A stretch of DNA of 40,265 nucleotides from Thermogemmatispora onikobensis (lineage in GTDB: Bacteria; Chloroflexota; Ktedonobacteria; Ktedonobacterales; Ktedonobacteraceae), in contig NZ_BDGT01000042.1 of NCBI RefSeq assembly GCF_001748285.1, positions 1 to 40,265 of the forward strand, read 5' to 3'. The translations under genes were made by a program, and so were the position numbers. Below are positions 23,157 to 30,735 of this stretch, in pieces. The first letter of the stretch is position 1. Each line of letters opens with the position of its first letter. Below the pieces are notes generated by a model. That model searched no databases, was not told the DNA's origin, and saw only the letters and a list, made by a program, of their open reading frames with translations.

Positions 23157-24407
23157 ATGTTAGACCTGGAGCGTGCCGACACGGGAAATGCGCTTACCTT
23201 AGATGACCAGCCCACACAAGACAATCCAGATCTGGAGAAGCAACTTGATCAGTTGCTTACGAAGGATCTTGAATATATAGATTTTGATGACGACAACGAC
23301 GACGACGCTGTTGTTGATGGAGAGGAGGAACCTGGCAAGGACGAAGAGCCTGAGCTGGACGAGGACCTCAGCGTTCTAGAGCCAGCAGCCCTGGAGTTAG
23401 AAGAGATGCCTGATATGCATGAAGATCTGACGCAATTGCCAGGTTCGCCTGAGCTAGAAGATACCGCCTCGCTGCTCTCTCTTCCTTCCCTGCCTGCGAC
23501 TCGCGGGGGTGCAGTACGTCGCCCCGGCGGGCGCCGGCGCCGCTCCGACTATGCGGACGAGAGCACAGCGAGCGCTCTAGACACCGGCGAATCGGATGCC
23601 GTGATGGCATATCTGCGCGAGATCGGGCGTGTGCCGATGATCTCGCACGAGCGCGAAATCGAGCTGGCCAAGCGCATCGAGATGGGTGACCGCGAGGCCA
23701 AGAAGCAGTTCATTCTGGCCAATCTGCGCCTGGTTGTCAGCATCGCCAAGCGCTATGTCGGGCGTGGTCTGAGCCTGCTCGATCTGATCCAGGAGGGCAA
23801 CATCGGGTTGATCCGCGCCGTACAGCGCTATGACTGGCGTCGCGGCCATCGCTTCTCGACGCATGCCACCTGGTGGATTCGCCAGGCCATCAGTCGCGCG
23901 GTGGCTGATAAAGGGCGCACGATCCGTTTGCCCGTCTATGTGAATACGGCTCTGAACCGCATCCGTCGCGAGCGTCAGCGCTTGCTGCAGGAGTTGGGCC
24001 GTGAGCCGACCGAGCAGGAGCTGGCCGAGGCGACGGGGCTGGACCCCATCCGCATGCAGGAGCTGCAGTCGGCCCCGGGCGCCCCCGTCTCCCTGGAGCT
24101 GCCCGTCGGCGAGGATGAGGAGCAGGAGCTGGGCGATGTGCTGGCTGACACTGAGTCCGCTTCACCAGAAGATATTGCGACAACTCAGACGCTGAAGGAT
24201 GAGGTCCAGCGCGTGCTGGAGTCGGTGCTGACGCCGCGTGAGCGCCTGGTGCTACAGTTGCGCTTCGGCCTGGGCAATGGTCAGGCCCATCCGCTGGAGC
24301 AGGTGGGCCGCGAACTGGGGATTACGCGCGAGCGCGTACGCCAGATCGAGGCCGGCGCTCTGGCGAAGCTGCGCCAGCCGCCAGTCCTGGAGCGCCTGCG
24401 CGGCTGA
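23157..24407 (+). CDS. RNA polymerase sigma-70 family factor, RpoD/SigA-like
   Basis: 416 residues. The N-terminal 135 residues are very acidic and low-complexity (DFDDDNDDDAVVDGEEE), followed by a basic patch (RRPGGRRRRS). Then region 1.2 (SDAVMAYLREIGRVPMIS, 146-163), 2.1-2.4 (NLRLVVSIAKRYVGRGLSLLDLIQEGN to THATWWIRQAISRAVADKGRTIRLP, 189-259), region 3 (RERQRLLQELGREPTEQELA) and region 4.2 helix-turn-helix (LEQVGRELGITRERVRQIEAGALAKL, 380-405). This is a group 1 or 2 sigma factor recognising standard promoters such as those seen here. DKGRTIRLPVY differs slightly from textbook RpoD, so it may be a paralogue of the primary factor. ATG at 23157 has GGAGGGC upstream. Confidence 0.9.
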   Translation: MLDLERADTGNALTLDDQPTQDNPDLEKQLDQLLTKDLEYIDFDDDNDDDAVVDGEEEPGKDEEPELDEDLSVLEPAALELEEMPDMHEDLTQLPGSPELEDTASLLSLPSLPATRGGAVRRPGGRRRRSDYADESTASALDTGESDAVMAYLREIGRVPMISHEREIELAKRIEMGDREAKKQFILANLRLVVSIAKRYVGRGLSLLDLIQEGNIGLIRAVQRYDWRRGHRFSTHATWWIRQAISRAVADKGRTIRLPVYVNTALNRIRRERQRLLQELGREPTEQELAEATGLDPIRMQELQSAPGAPVSLELPVGEDEEQELGDVLADTESASPEDIATTQTLKDEVQRVLESVLTPRERLVLQLRFGLGNGQAHPLEQVGRELGITRERVRQIEAGALAKLRQPPVLERLRG

Positions 24408-24785
24408 TCCGCTGACACAGCTGAATTTCTCTGCACACGCCGCTCATCCTCGTGCTCTGCTCGTTGTTCCCCAGGCCGGAAGGCCCTGCTCTGGTGCCTG
24501 GCGCGCAGCGCTGGCTGCCCGGCTTCTATCTACCTGCACCACGCTTGCCAGGTGCTTCTCCGGTAAGTGCGGTCAGCGGGTCGCGCTGGTCAGGCGCTTG
24601 CTCTCCAGCAGATTGATCTTCCTCCAGTAGTGGAACCGAGCCCATCTGCGCCACAGTAATGGCGAAGACCACAGAGCAGGAAAGGCTGCCCTCTGCGGAA
24701 GAGGTACCTTTCCTGCTCTGTTTTCTTGTGTATTGGCAACTGCGCTGTTTGCCTTCCCTGGTCCTCTGGCCTGGCTCGCTGGCGC
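24408..24785. other. 3' region between the sigma factor and peptidase genes
   Basis: 378 bases between convergent genes. The only clear element is the strong terminator at 24671; the 263 bases between the sigma stop and that hairpin show no supportable gene. Confidence 0.6.
24671..24730 (+). terminator. Long-stem intrinsic terminator of the sigma factor transcript
   Basis: A 15-bp perfect inverted repeat (24671-24685 and 24707-24721, arms ACAGAGCAGGAAAGG and complement). Its loop contains a second small stem CCTCT/AGAGG, and it is followed by TTTTCTT. The T-rich flank is on the plus strand only, so it should stop transcription from the sigma factor side. Confidence 0.88.
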
Positions 24786-26165
24786 TCAGGACTCCGCTCC
24801 GTAGAGCTGCAAGAAGCGCGCGACGGTGCGCATCCCTTTGAAGAATTGTTTGAGGGAGTATTTTTCGTTGGGCGAGTGGAGATTGTCATCGGGCAGGCCA
24901 AAGCCCATGAGGACAATGGGAACCTGCAGGATGTCGTTAAAGAGGGCCGCAATGGGAATGGAACCGCCTTCGCGAATGAAGATCGGCTCGCGTCCGTAGG
25001 TCTCTTTGAGGGCCGCTGAGGCAGCCCGCATGACGGGGGCATCGAGCGAGACGAGTACGCCCTCGCCAGCATGGATTTTGTGGACGGTGACCTCGACGTC
25101 GGGCGGGGCCAGCTCTTTGACACGCCGTTCGAAGAGGCGATAGACCTCTTCGGCTTTGAGTCCAAGGTCGGCTGGGATGCGCATGCTGATCTTGGCTTTG
25201 CCGCTGGCGGGAATGACGGTCTTGGGGCCTTCGCCGCTGAAGCCACCGACGAAGCCGTGAATTTCCAGAGTCGGTCTGGCCCAGATGCGCTGTAGCGGCG
25301 GATACTCTGGCTCGCCAGAGAACTGGGCCACGCCCATCTCTTCGCGCAGGGCCTCGGCCAGGTGAAGGGGATCTTCTTGCCAGAAACGCTCTTCCTGCGG
25401 CGGCGCCTGCCGCTGGCGATCGTAGAGACCGGGCATGTGGATGTGCCCATGCACGTCTTTGAGACCGGCAATGATGAGGGCCAGGGCATGGAAGGGGTTT
25501 GGAGCTATGCCTCCATAGGTGCCTGAGTGCAGGTCACGTACGGCTCCACGCGCTTCGACTTCGGTGTAGAGGATGCCGCGCAGGCCCGTGATGAGGGCCG
25601 GCAGGTCGGGCGCCGGCATATGGGTGTCGCAGATAAAGGCGGCGTCGCACTTCAAGCGCTCGGGATAGTTGCGGACGTAGTGCTCGATGGCTTCGCCTCC
25701 GGTCTCCTCTTCTCCTTCGATGAGGACGCGCACGTTGACGGGCAGCCCTCCCTCGGTGGTGATGAGGGTCTCCAGGGCTTTGAAGACGAGCATGGTCTGC
25801 CCTTTGTCATCGCAGGCCCCTCGACAGTAGAGATTCTCGCCGCGAATGGTCGGCTCGAAGGGCGGCGTCTGCCAGAGTTCGATGGGATCAACGGGCTGGA
25901 CATCATAATGTCCATAGATAAGGAGAGTGGGCCGGCCCGCCGCTTTGAGCCATTCGCCATAGACCAGCGGATGGCCCTGGGTTTCGATGAGACGGACGTT
26001 GTCAAGACCAATGCTGCGCAATTGGGCGGCGGCGTACTCGGCTGCCCGGCGCACGTCAGCAGCGTACTCGGGGAGGGCACTGATGCTGGGGATTCGCAGC
26101 CACCCTTTGAGATCTTCCAGGAAACGCTGCTCATGCTCTGCTATATACGCTTCTATCTGCATCAT
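24786..26165 (-). CDS. M20 family dipeptidase/metallopeptidase
   Basis: 459-residue dizinc peptidase of the M20 family (CNDP/dipeptidase branch), cytoplasmic. Seen: WLRIPSISALPEY, metal ligands in LLIYGHYDVQPVDPIELWQ, GACDDKGQTM, IEGEEETGGEAI (catalytic Glu pair), CDTHMPAPDLPAL, HSGTYGGIAPNPFHAL (dimerisation-domain His), IREGGSIPIAA and the final zinc His in LHSPNEKYSL. It likely cleaves di- or tripeptides from the N-terminus. Start: ATG ATG at 26165/26162, preceded by GGAAGAG at proper distance; an upstream ATG at 26195 has no such site. Confidence 0.9.
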   Translation of the reverse strand: MMQIEAYIAEHEQRFLEDLKGWLRIPSISALPEYAADVRRAAEYAAAQLRSIGLDNVRLIETQGHPLVYGEWLKAAGRPTLLIYGHYDVQPVDPIELWQTPPFEPTIRGENLYCRGACDDKGQTMLVFKALETLITTEGGLPVNVRVLIEGEEETGGEAIEHYVRNYPERLKCDAAFICDTHMPAPDLPALITGLRGILYTEVEARGAVRDLHSGTYGGIAPNPFHALALIIAGLKDVHGHIHMPGLYDRQRQAPPQEERFWQEDPLHLAEALREEMGVAQFSGEPEYPPLQRIWARPTLEIHGFVGGFSGEGPKTVIPASGKAKISMRIPADLGLKAEEVYRLFERRVKELAPPDVEVTVHKIHAGEGVLVSLDAPVMRAASAALKETYGREPIFIREGGSIPIAALFNDILQVPIVLMGFGLPDDNLHSPNEKYSLKQFFKGMRTVARFLQLYGAES

Positions 26166-26430
26166 GATAACTCTTCCTTCCTGAAGCGTCTGCAAGGGAA
26201 ATCTGCCTGTTATGGTAGCAGGATCAGGCTGGCTTTGTCCAGAGCGAGCTTTCTACCAGCCAGCAATGGGAGGGTTGAGGGGGATCTGCCCTTGCCGCTT
26301 CCGGGAGCAGCGCGCAGAATAGAGAGAGAAAGAGGGTTTGGGACTGTTGTGTTTTTGGGTCAGTCAGTCAGTCCCCCTACCACCAGGTGGAACGGGCTGA
26401 CTGGCTGCTAAGGAAGGAGTTGTCTCGTCT

Positions 26431-27084
26431 ATGTGCGGGCGCTTTACGTTGATTACTGATCTGCAAACGATCGCTGAGGTCTTCGGGGTGCCGGCCACAC
26501 TGGAGGCTCAGCCACGCTACAATATCGCTCCCTCGCAGGAGGTGGTGGCGATCTTGCATGAGGGAGCGCGCCAGATGGCCTGGCTGCGCTGGGGCCTGAT
26601 CCCTTCCTGGGCCAGAGAGGAGGCTATCGGCAACCGGATGATTAATGCACGCGCGGAGACGCTGGCCGAGAAGCCGAGCTTTAAGCACTTGCTGCGCTCG
26701 CGCCGCTGCCTGGTGGTGGCCGACGGCTTCTATGAGTGGCAGCAGGCCAATGGCACGAAGAGGCCGATGTATGTGACGCTGCGCGATCGCTCTCCTTTCG
26801 CTTTCGCCGGCCTGTGGGATCAGTGGAGCGCCGCCGATGGCCGCGTGCTGCGTACGTGCACGATTGTGACGACAGAGCCGAATGCGCTGCTGGCGACAAT
26901 TCATAATCGGATGCCGGTGATTCTTCCGCGCGAGGCCTGCGAGCGCTGGCTCGATCCGACGCTGCAGGAGGCGGAGGCGCTCTTGCCTTTGCTGCGCCCT
27001 TATCCTGCGGAGGAGATGCAGGCCCGCCCGGTCTCGCGCCTGGTCAACGATCCCCACAACGAGGGGGCGGCCTTGCTGGCTTGA
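26431..27084 (+). CDS. yedK: SOS response-associated peptidase / abasic-site crosslinking protein (SRAP, YedK-like)
   Basis: 217 residues. Catalytic Cys2 in MCGRF becomes N-terminal after Met removal and forms a thiazolidine crosslink with abasic sites in single-stranded DNA (family knowledge). Other family signatures: PRYNIAPSQEV, RWGLIPSWA, NARAETLAEKPSF, RCLVVADGFYEWQ (active-site Glu), CTIVTTEPNALLATIHNRMPVIL (active-site His). Full length. No LexA-type box was identified upstream. ATG at 26431 follows AAGGAAGGAG about 11 bases away. Confidence 0.94.
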   Translation: MCGRFTLITDLQTIAEVFGVPATLEAQPRYNIAPSQEVVAILHEGARQMAWLRWGLIPSWAREEAIGNRMINARAETLAEKPSFKHLLRSRRCLVVADGFYEWQQANGTKRPMYVTLRDRSPFAFAGLWDQWSAADGRVLRTCTIVTTEPNALLATIHNRMPVILPREACERWLDPTLQEAEALLPLLRPYPAEEMQARPVSRLVNDPHNEGAALLA

Positions 27085-27109
27085 GCGCCGGCGCCGCCGA
27101 CGCCGCGCC

Positions 27110-27139
27110 TTGCCAGTTGCACACCTGGCTGTCTATAAT
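27110..27139 (+). promoter_or_regulatory. Promoter of bioY
   Basis: TTGCCA (27110-27115), 18 bases, TATAAT (27134-27139). An inverted repeat TTGCACA-N16-TGTGCAG (27117-27123, 27140-27146) brackets the -10 box. The spacing resembles that of BirA-type biotin operators, although the half-sites differ from those known to me. Confidence 0.65.
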
Positions 27140-27265
27140 TGTGCAGAGGAAGAGGGACCCGCTGGGCCGTCAGCTTGCCAGAGCTGCAGGCCCGATCGGG
27201 TCCTTGCCTTTGCCTGCCTTCCAGGCAGTGCTGATCAGTATGTCCTTGAGAAAGGAGCGCCTTCG

Positions 27266-27898
27266 ATGGCTTCTGTGTCCGGTACAACCTTGGTGGATCG
27301 CGTGCTGCCGGCTCGCTCGCTGTCGCGTTCCGCCGCTCTGCTGCGCGATGGGATACTGGTGCTTGGCTTTAGTGCATTCATGGCCTTATGTGCTCGATTT
27401 TCTATTTATATTCCCTGGATTACACCAGTACCGATCACGCTGCAGACGTTGGGTGTGCTGCTGACGGGGGCGGTCCTGGGGAGCCGCCGCGGGGCTTTGG
27501 CCCTGCTAGCGTATCTGGCTGAGGGAGCGCTGGGCTTGCCGGTCTTCGCCGGAGGCGCTGGCGGGGCAGCGGTCTTGCTCGGCTATACTGGCGGCTATCT
27601 GTGGTCCTATCCGCTGGCAGCCTGGGCTACGGGCTGGCTGTGCGAGCGGGGGCTGGATCGCCGCTATCTGACCGCCGCGCTGGCGATGCTGCCCGGCTCG
27701 CTGATGATCTATGCCGTGGGTGTGCCCTGGTTGGCTCTGGTGCTGCATCTGGGGCTGGGCCAGGCCCTGCTGCTCGGGATGGTGCCCTTTTTGATCGGCG
27801 ATACGCTGAAGCTCTTGCTGGCAGCGGCCTTGCTGCCCTCGGCCTGGCTGCTGCTGCGCCTGGGACCGCAGCGCGACCCAGGGGCCTCGTCCCGTTGA
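27266..27898 (+). CDS. bioY: Biotin transporter BioY (S component)
   Basis: 210-residue integral membrane substrate-binding subunit of an ECF-type biotin importer. Seen: LVLGFSAFMALCARFSIYIP, TPVPITLQTLGVLLTGAVLGSRRGALALLAYLAEGALGLPVFAGG (the canonical BioY core) and GYTGGYLWSYPLAAWATGWL, plus five to six hydrophobic helices and a short basic tail. No bioM/bioN ATPase or T component is adjacent, so it would act alone or use a shared ECF module. ATG at 27266 has AAAGGAGC upstream; in-frame upstream sequence is not BioY-like. Ends at the terminator at 27936. Confidence 0.92.
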   Translation: MASVSGTTLVDRVLPARSLSRSAALLRDGILVLGFSAFMALCARFSIYIPWITPVPITLQTLGVLLTGAVLGSRRGALALLAYLAEGALGLPVFAGGAGGAAVLLGYTGGYLWSYPLAAWATGWLCERGLDRRYLTAALAMLPGSLMIYAVGVPWLALVLHLGLGQALLLGMVPFLIGDTLKLLLAAALLPSAWLLLRLGPQRDPGASSR

Positions 27899-27935
27899 GA
27901 GGCAGCAAGGCCGCTCGTTCGCCAGGTCAGGTCGT

Positions 27936-27971
27936 GAGGCTCCGGCCAGGCCCGGAGCCTCTTTTGTTGTT
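27936..27971 (+). terminator. Intrinsic terminator after bioY
   Basis: 10-bp perfect stem GAGGCTCCGG/CCGGAGCCTC (27936-27945, 27952-27961) with a 6-base loop, followed by TTTTGTTGTT. It separates bioY from the next gene on the same strand. Confidence 0.85.
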
Positions 27972-28007
27972 GGCATTGGTCCTTGTGCTGAACATGAGGA
28001 GGAGATC

Positions 28008-28769
28008 GTGAGCATGCCATTGGACCCGGAGGCTTTTGATGTTGAAGGCACCTTTGAGGTTTCCGACTACCACTACTTCTACGATCCGCTGCTGACGGAG
28101 GAGCGCAGCGAGCAGGAGGTGGCCCTGATCTGGCGGCTGCTTGGGCTGCAGCCAGAGGTGCCGGTGCTCGATCTGGCCTGCGGCTATGGCCGGATCGCCA
28201 ACCGGCTGGCGGCTCGTGGCTGCCGGGTGAGCGGGCTGGACCAGAGCGTGGCTTTTCTGGCTCAGGCGCGCGCCGAGGCCGGGCAGCGGGGACTGGCGGT
28301 CGACTACCGTCAGGGCGATATGCGCTCATTGCCAGCAGAGTGGACGGGCCGCTTTGCCGCGGTCTTGAGCTGGTTCACCTCTTTCGGCTACTTCAGCGAC
28401 GAGGAGAATCACCAGGTGCTGGCAGAGATTGCCCGCGTGCTGCAGCCCGGCGGACGGCTGTTGCTCGATCTGCAGAATCGCGAGCGTTTGCTCCGTGAGT
28501 CCCAGCGGACAAGAGTCTTGGAGCGCGACGGGGCCTGGCAGATCGATCAGCTGCGCTACGATGTGCTCAGCGGACGCCTGCACACCCGGCGTGTGATCCT
28601 GCGCGACGGGCGCCAGCGCGAGACGCATTTCTTTGTGCGTCTGCTCACTCTGCCCGAGTTGGCGGACTGGCTGCGCCAGGCTGGTTTCAGCCGGGTGGAA
28701 GCCTATGACGAGGCAGGCGCCCCGTTCAGCCTGGAGAGTCGACGCCTGCTGACGGTGGCCACCAGGTAG
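28008..28769 (+). CDS. Class I SAM-dependent methyltransferase
   Basis: 253-residue cytoplasmic methyltransferase of the Methyltransf_11/25 type. Seen: motif I VLDLACGYGRIANRLAARG (about residues 53-71), the acidic SAM-ribose residue in VSGLDQSVAFLAQA, YRQGDMRSLP, VLSWFTSFGYFSDEENHQVLAEIARVLQPGGRLLLDL (post-motifs). The C-terminal beta-rich half (RVILRDGRQRETHFFVRLL) is typical of small-molecule methyltransferases; substrate unknown. Start: GTG at 28008 follows AGGAGGAGAT closely; an ATG 6 bases later is equally possible. Lies between the bioY terminator and the convergent DUF512 gene. Confidence 0.82.
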   Translation: MSMPLDPEAFDVEGTFEVSDYHYFYDPLLTEERSEQEVALIWRLLGLQPEVPVLDLACGYGRIANRLAARGCRVSGLDQSVAFLAQARAEAGQRGLAVDYRQGDMRSLPAEWTGRFAAVLSWFTSFGYFSDEENHQVLAEIARVLQPGGRLLLDLQNRERLLRESQRTRVLERDGAWQIDQLRYDVLSGRLHTRRVILRDGRQRETHFFVRLLTLPELADWLRQAGFSRVEAYDEAGAPFSLESRRLLTVATR

Positions 28770-28796
28770 AGAGGGAGGCCGCTCCCCGCTCGTCCA

Positions 28797-30203
28797 TCAG
28801 TGGGTCGCCAGGGCCGCCCACAGGCGCGGTGCCGGCAGACCGGCCAGCTCGCGGACGGCGGCCACGGTCTCCTGGGCATTGCGCACGAAGCGCGAGGCCA
28901 CTGGCAGGCGCTCTTGAAATTCTTCAACGGTCACATCGTCGAGAAAGCGCTCACCGGCGTTGTCAAGCATGATGCGTGGCAACAGGACCAGATCGCCAAG
29001 GTGCTCCTGCTCCAGGAGGGTGGCAAGGACATCCTGGCCGCAGAGCAGGCCGGCGACGGTGACCTGAGCGCCGAAAAAGCGGTTTTCGACGGCGACGACC
29101 TGCGCTTCCAGGCCCTCGATGCGGTTGAGGTCCGCCGCCAGGCGCTCGATAATGGGCCGGGCCATCGTCCCGGTGACCAGGGTCAGGCGCCGTGGCTGCG
29201 GCATGCGCGTGGGCAGGCGACGCCGCGCGCTCTCCCATTGATCGAGGAGGTAGCGCGTCATGCCCACGCCGTTTTCAATCTGGGCGTAGTCACCGTAATG
29301 AGCGGCGGGCGGAACCTCGCGGCCCGCGAGATAGTACCATTCGTCCGAGAGGTAGACAAAGGGATAGCCTTCGGGATGGCTGGCGGCAAAGCGCTGCTGA
29401 TGAGCCTCCACCTGGACCATGATTTGCTCCGCCTCCTGGCGCGTATAGGGGCGCAGCGGCGGCAGGTCACCGGTCTTGAGCAGGTTGTTATATTTGGTCA
29501 GGCCCACTGGCACCACGGAGATCGATTCGACGATGGGGCGCAGAGCCGCCAGGTCCTGAATGCTGCGCTCGAGGTGCTCGCCGTCGTTGATCCCCGGACA
29601 GAGGACGAGCTGGGTGTGACAGGTGATGTGCAGCTCCCCCAGACGCCGGATCTGCTCCAGAATCTCGCCAGCCCGCGGCCCATCAACCATCTTGCGCCGC
29701 AGCTCCGGCTCGGTCGTGTGGACCGAAACATAGAGCGGACTCAGACGCTGCTCGGCCAGACGCTGCCAGTCTTGCTCTTTGAGGTTGGTCAGGGTGATGA
29801 AGTTGCCGAAGAGGAAGGAGTAGCGATAGTCGTCGTCTTTGATGTAGAGGGTGGAGCGCAGGCCATGCGGTAGCCCCGGCTGCGAGGCATAGCGCGGCGG
29901 CAAGCCTTTGATAAAGCAAAAGACGCACTTATTGGCACACTGGCGAATAAACGGCGTCGGCTCCTCGCCGAAGATCAGACCCAGGCTCTCACCTTCCAGG
30001 CGTTCGATGGTGACCTCGTGCTGCTCCTGCTGGCGCTCGAAGACGATGGTCAGAACCTCGTCGGCGCTGTAAAACTGGTAATCGACCAGGTCGCGAATAA
30101 GATGGCCGTTGATCGTGCGGATGAGATCGCCGGGCTGCAGCCCCGCTCGGTCCGCAGGACTGTCGGGCACCACCTCACGCACCCAACCATAGAGTTTTGG
30201 CAT
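28797..30203 (-). CDS. DUF512 protein: PDZ domain fused to radical SAM domain
   Basis: 468 residues. N-terminal PDZ-like domain (VREVVPDSPADRAGLQPGDLIRTING, residues 8-33), then a radical-SAM-type cluster motif with Cys89, Cys93 and Cys96 (CANKCVFCF), barrel segments (LYIKDDDYRYSFLFGNFITLTNL, LYVSVHTTEPELR, QLVLCPGINDGEHLERSI, SVVPVGLTKY) and the DUF512 C-terminus (TLVTGTMARPIIERLA, VENRFFGAQVTVAGLLCGQD, LDDVTVEEF). The family is widespread in Firmicutes, Chloroflexota and related bacteria and has no firmly assigned reaction. ATG at 30203 follows GGAAGGAAG. Divergent from the XRE-TPR gene. Confidence 0.92.
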   Translation of the reverse strand: MPKLYGWVREVVPDSPADRAGLQPGDLIRTINGHLIRDLVDYQFYSADEVLTIVFERQQEQHEVTIERLEGESLGLIFGEEPTPFIRQCANKCVFCFIKGLPPRYASQPGLPHGLRSTLYIKDDDYRYSFLFGNFITLTNLKEQDWQRLAEQRLSPLYVSVHTTEPELRRKMVDGPRAGEILEQIRRLGELHITCHTQLVLCPGINDGEHLERSIQDLAALRPIVESISVVPVGLTKYNNLLKTGDLPPLRPYTRQEAEQIMVQVEAHQQRFAASHPEGYPFVYLSDEWYYLAGREVPPAAHYGDYAQIENGVGMTRYLLDQWESARRRLPTRMPQPRRLTLVTGTMARPIIERLAADLNRIEGLEAQVVAVENRFFGAQVTVAGLLCGQDVLATLLEQEHLGDLVLLPRIMLDNAGERFLDDVTVEEFQERLPVASRFVRNAQETVAAVRELAGLPAPRLWAALATH

Positions 30204-30735
30204 GAACGCTGCTTCCTTCCTTTATCGGCTATTGGGCTGGCAGTGGACCGGGCCACGGGGCGCGCTGCTCTGCCGAACACGCTGACGGCTCGCCCCCGGT
30301 TCGCTGGCTTTGGCCTTTCCTTCGCTGGCACTGGGAGGTATCGGCCAAGATTATACGGCTGACAGGGTCTGGACGTCAAATCATCTTCGCTCCCCTTTTG
30401 CCACCACCGGCCTACGGCAGACCCAGGCCCCATCTCTCGCTTCCTCCCCCGATCGTCCTATGGCCATCCCTCAAATTTGGCCAATTTTTGGGCCAGACCT
30501 GCCGCCCGCCGTCGCTCCCACCACATCCCCAATCTGCTCAGGAAGCTGTTTTCTGCGCCTTAGATCCTCCATTTCAGGCTCAGCAAATCTTCTACCTGCC
30601 GATATTATCAATATCGCTTGTCTGTTGACGATACATGTCAATCCGCTTATCCTCACAAAAAGAGGCAGGACTCAGAGGGGGTCTGCTGCCGCTCGCGTGA
30701 CGTCTGCCGTCAGGAAAGAAGCAGGAGGAAGGGAG
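30204..30735. other. Divergent intergenic region with palindromes
   Basis: 532 bases between the DUF512 and XRE-TPR genes. Near the right end are a palindrome CGATATT-ATC-AATATCG (30600-30616) and TTGAC-N7-GTCAA (30625-30641); the latter includes the -35 of a plus-strand promoter. The remainder (30204-30599) shows no supportable gene. Confidence 0.6.
30625..30653 (+). promoter_or_regulatory. Promoter with overlapping inverted repeats, XRE-TPR gene
   Basis: TTGACG (30625-30630), 17 bases, TATCCT (30648-30653), giving a leader of about 75 bases. TTGAC/GTCAA arms (30625-30629, 30637-30641) and the AT-rich palindrome at 30600-30616 are plausible regulator sites, perhaps for autoregulation by the XRE protein. 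Confidence 0.55.

Noticed and set aside
30635-30700. A 21-residue peptide ORF (MSIRLSSQKE start) just upstream of the XRE-TPR gene, as a possible signalling peptide
   Set aside because: No ribosome site, no export signal, and the best promoter would start transcription downstream of its ATG.
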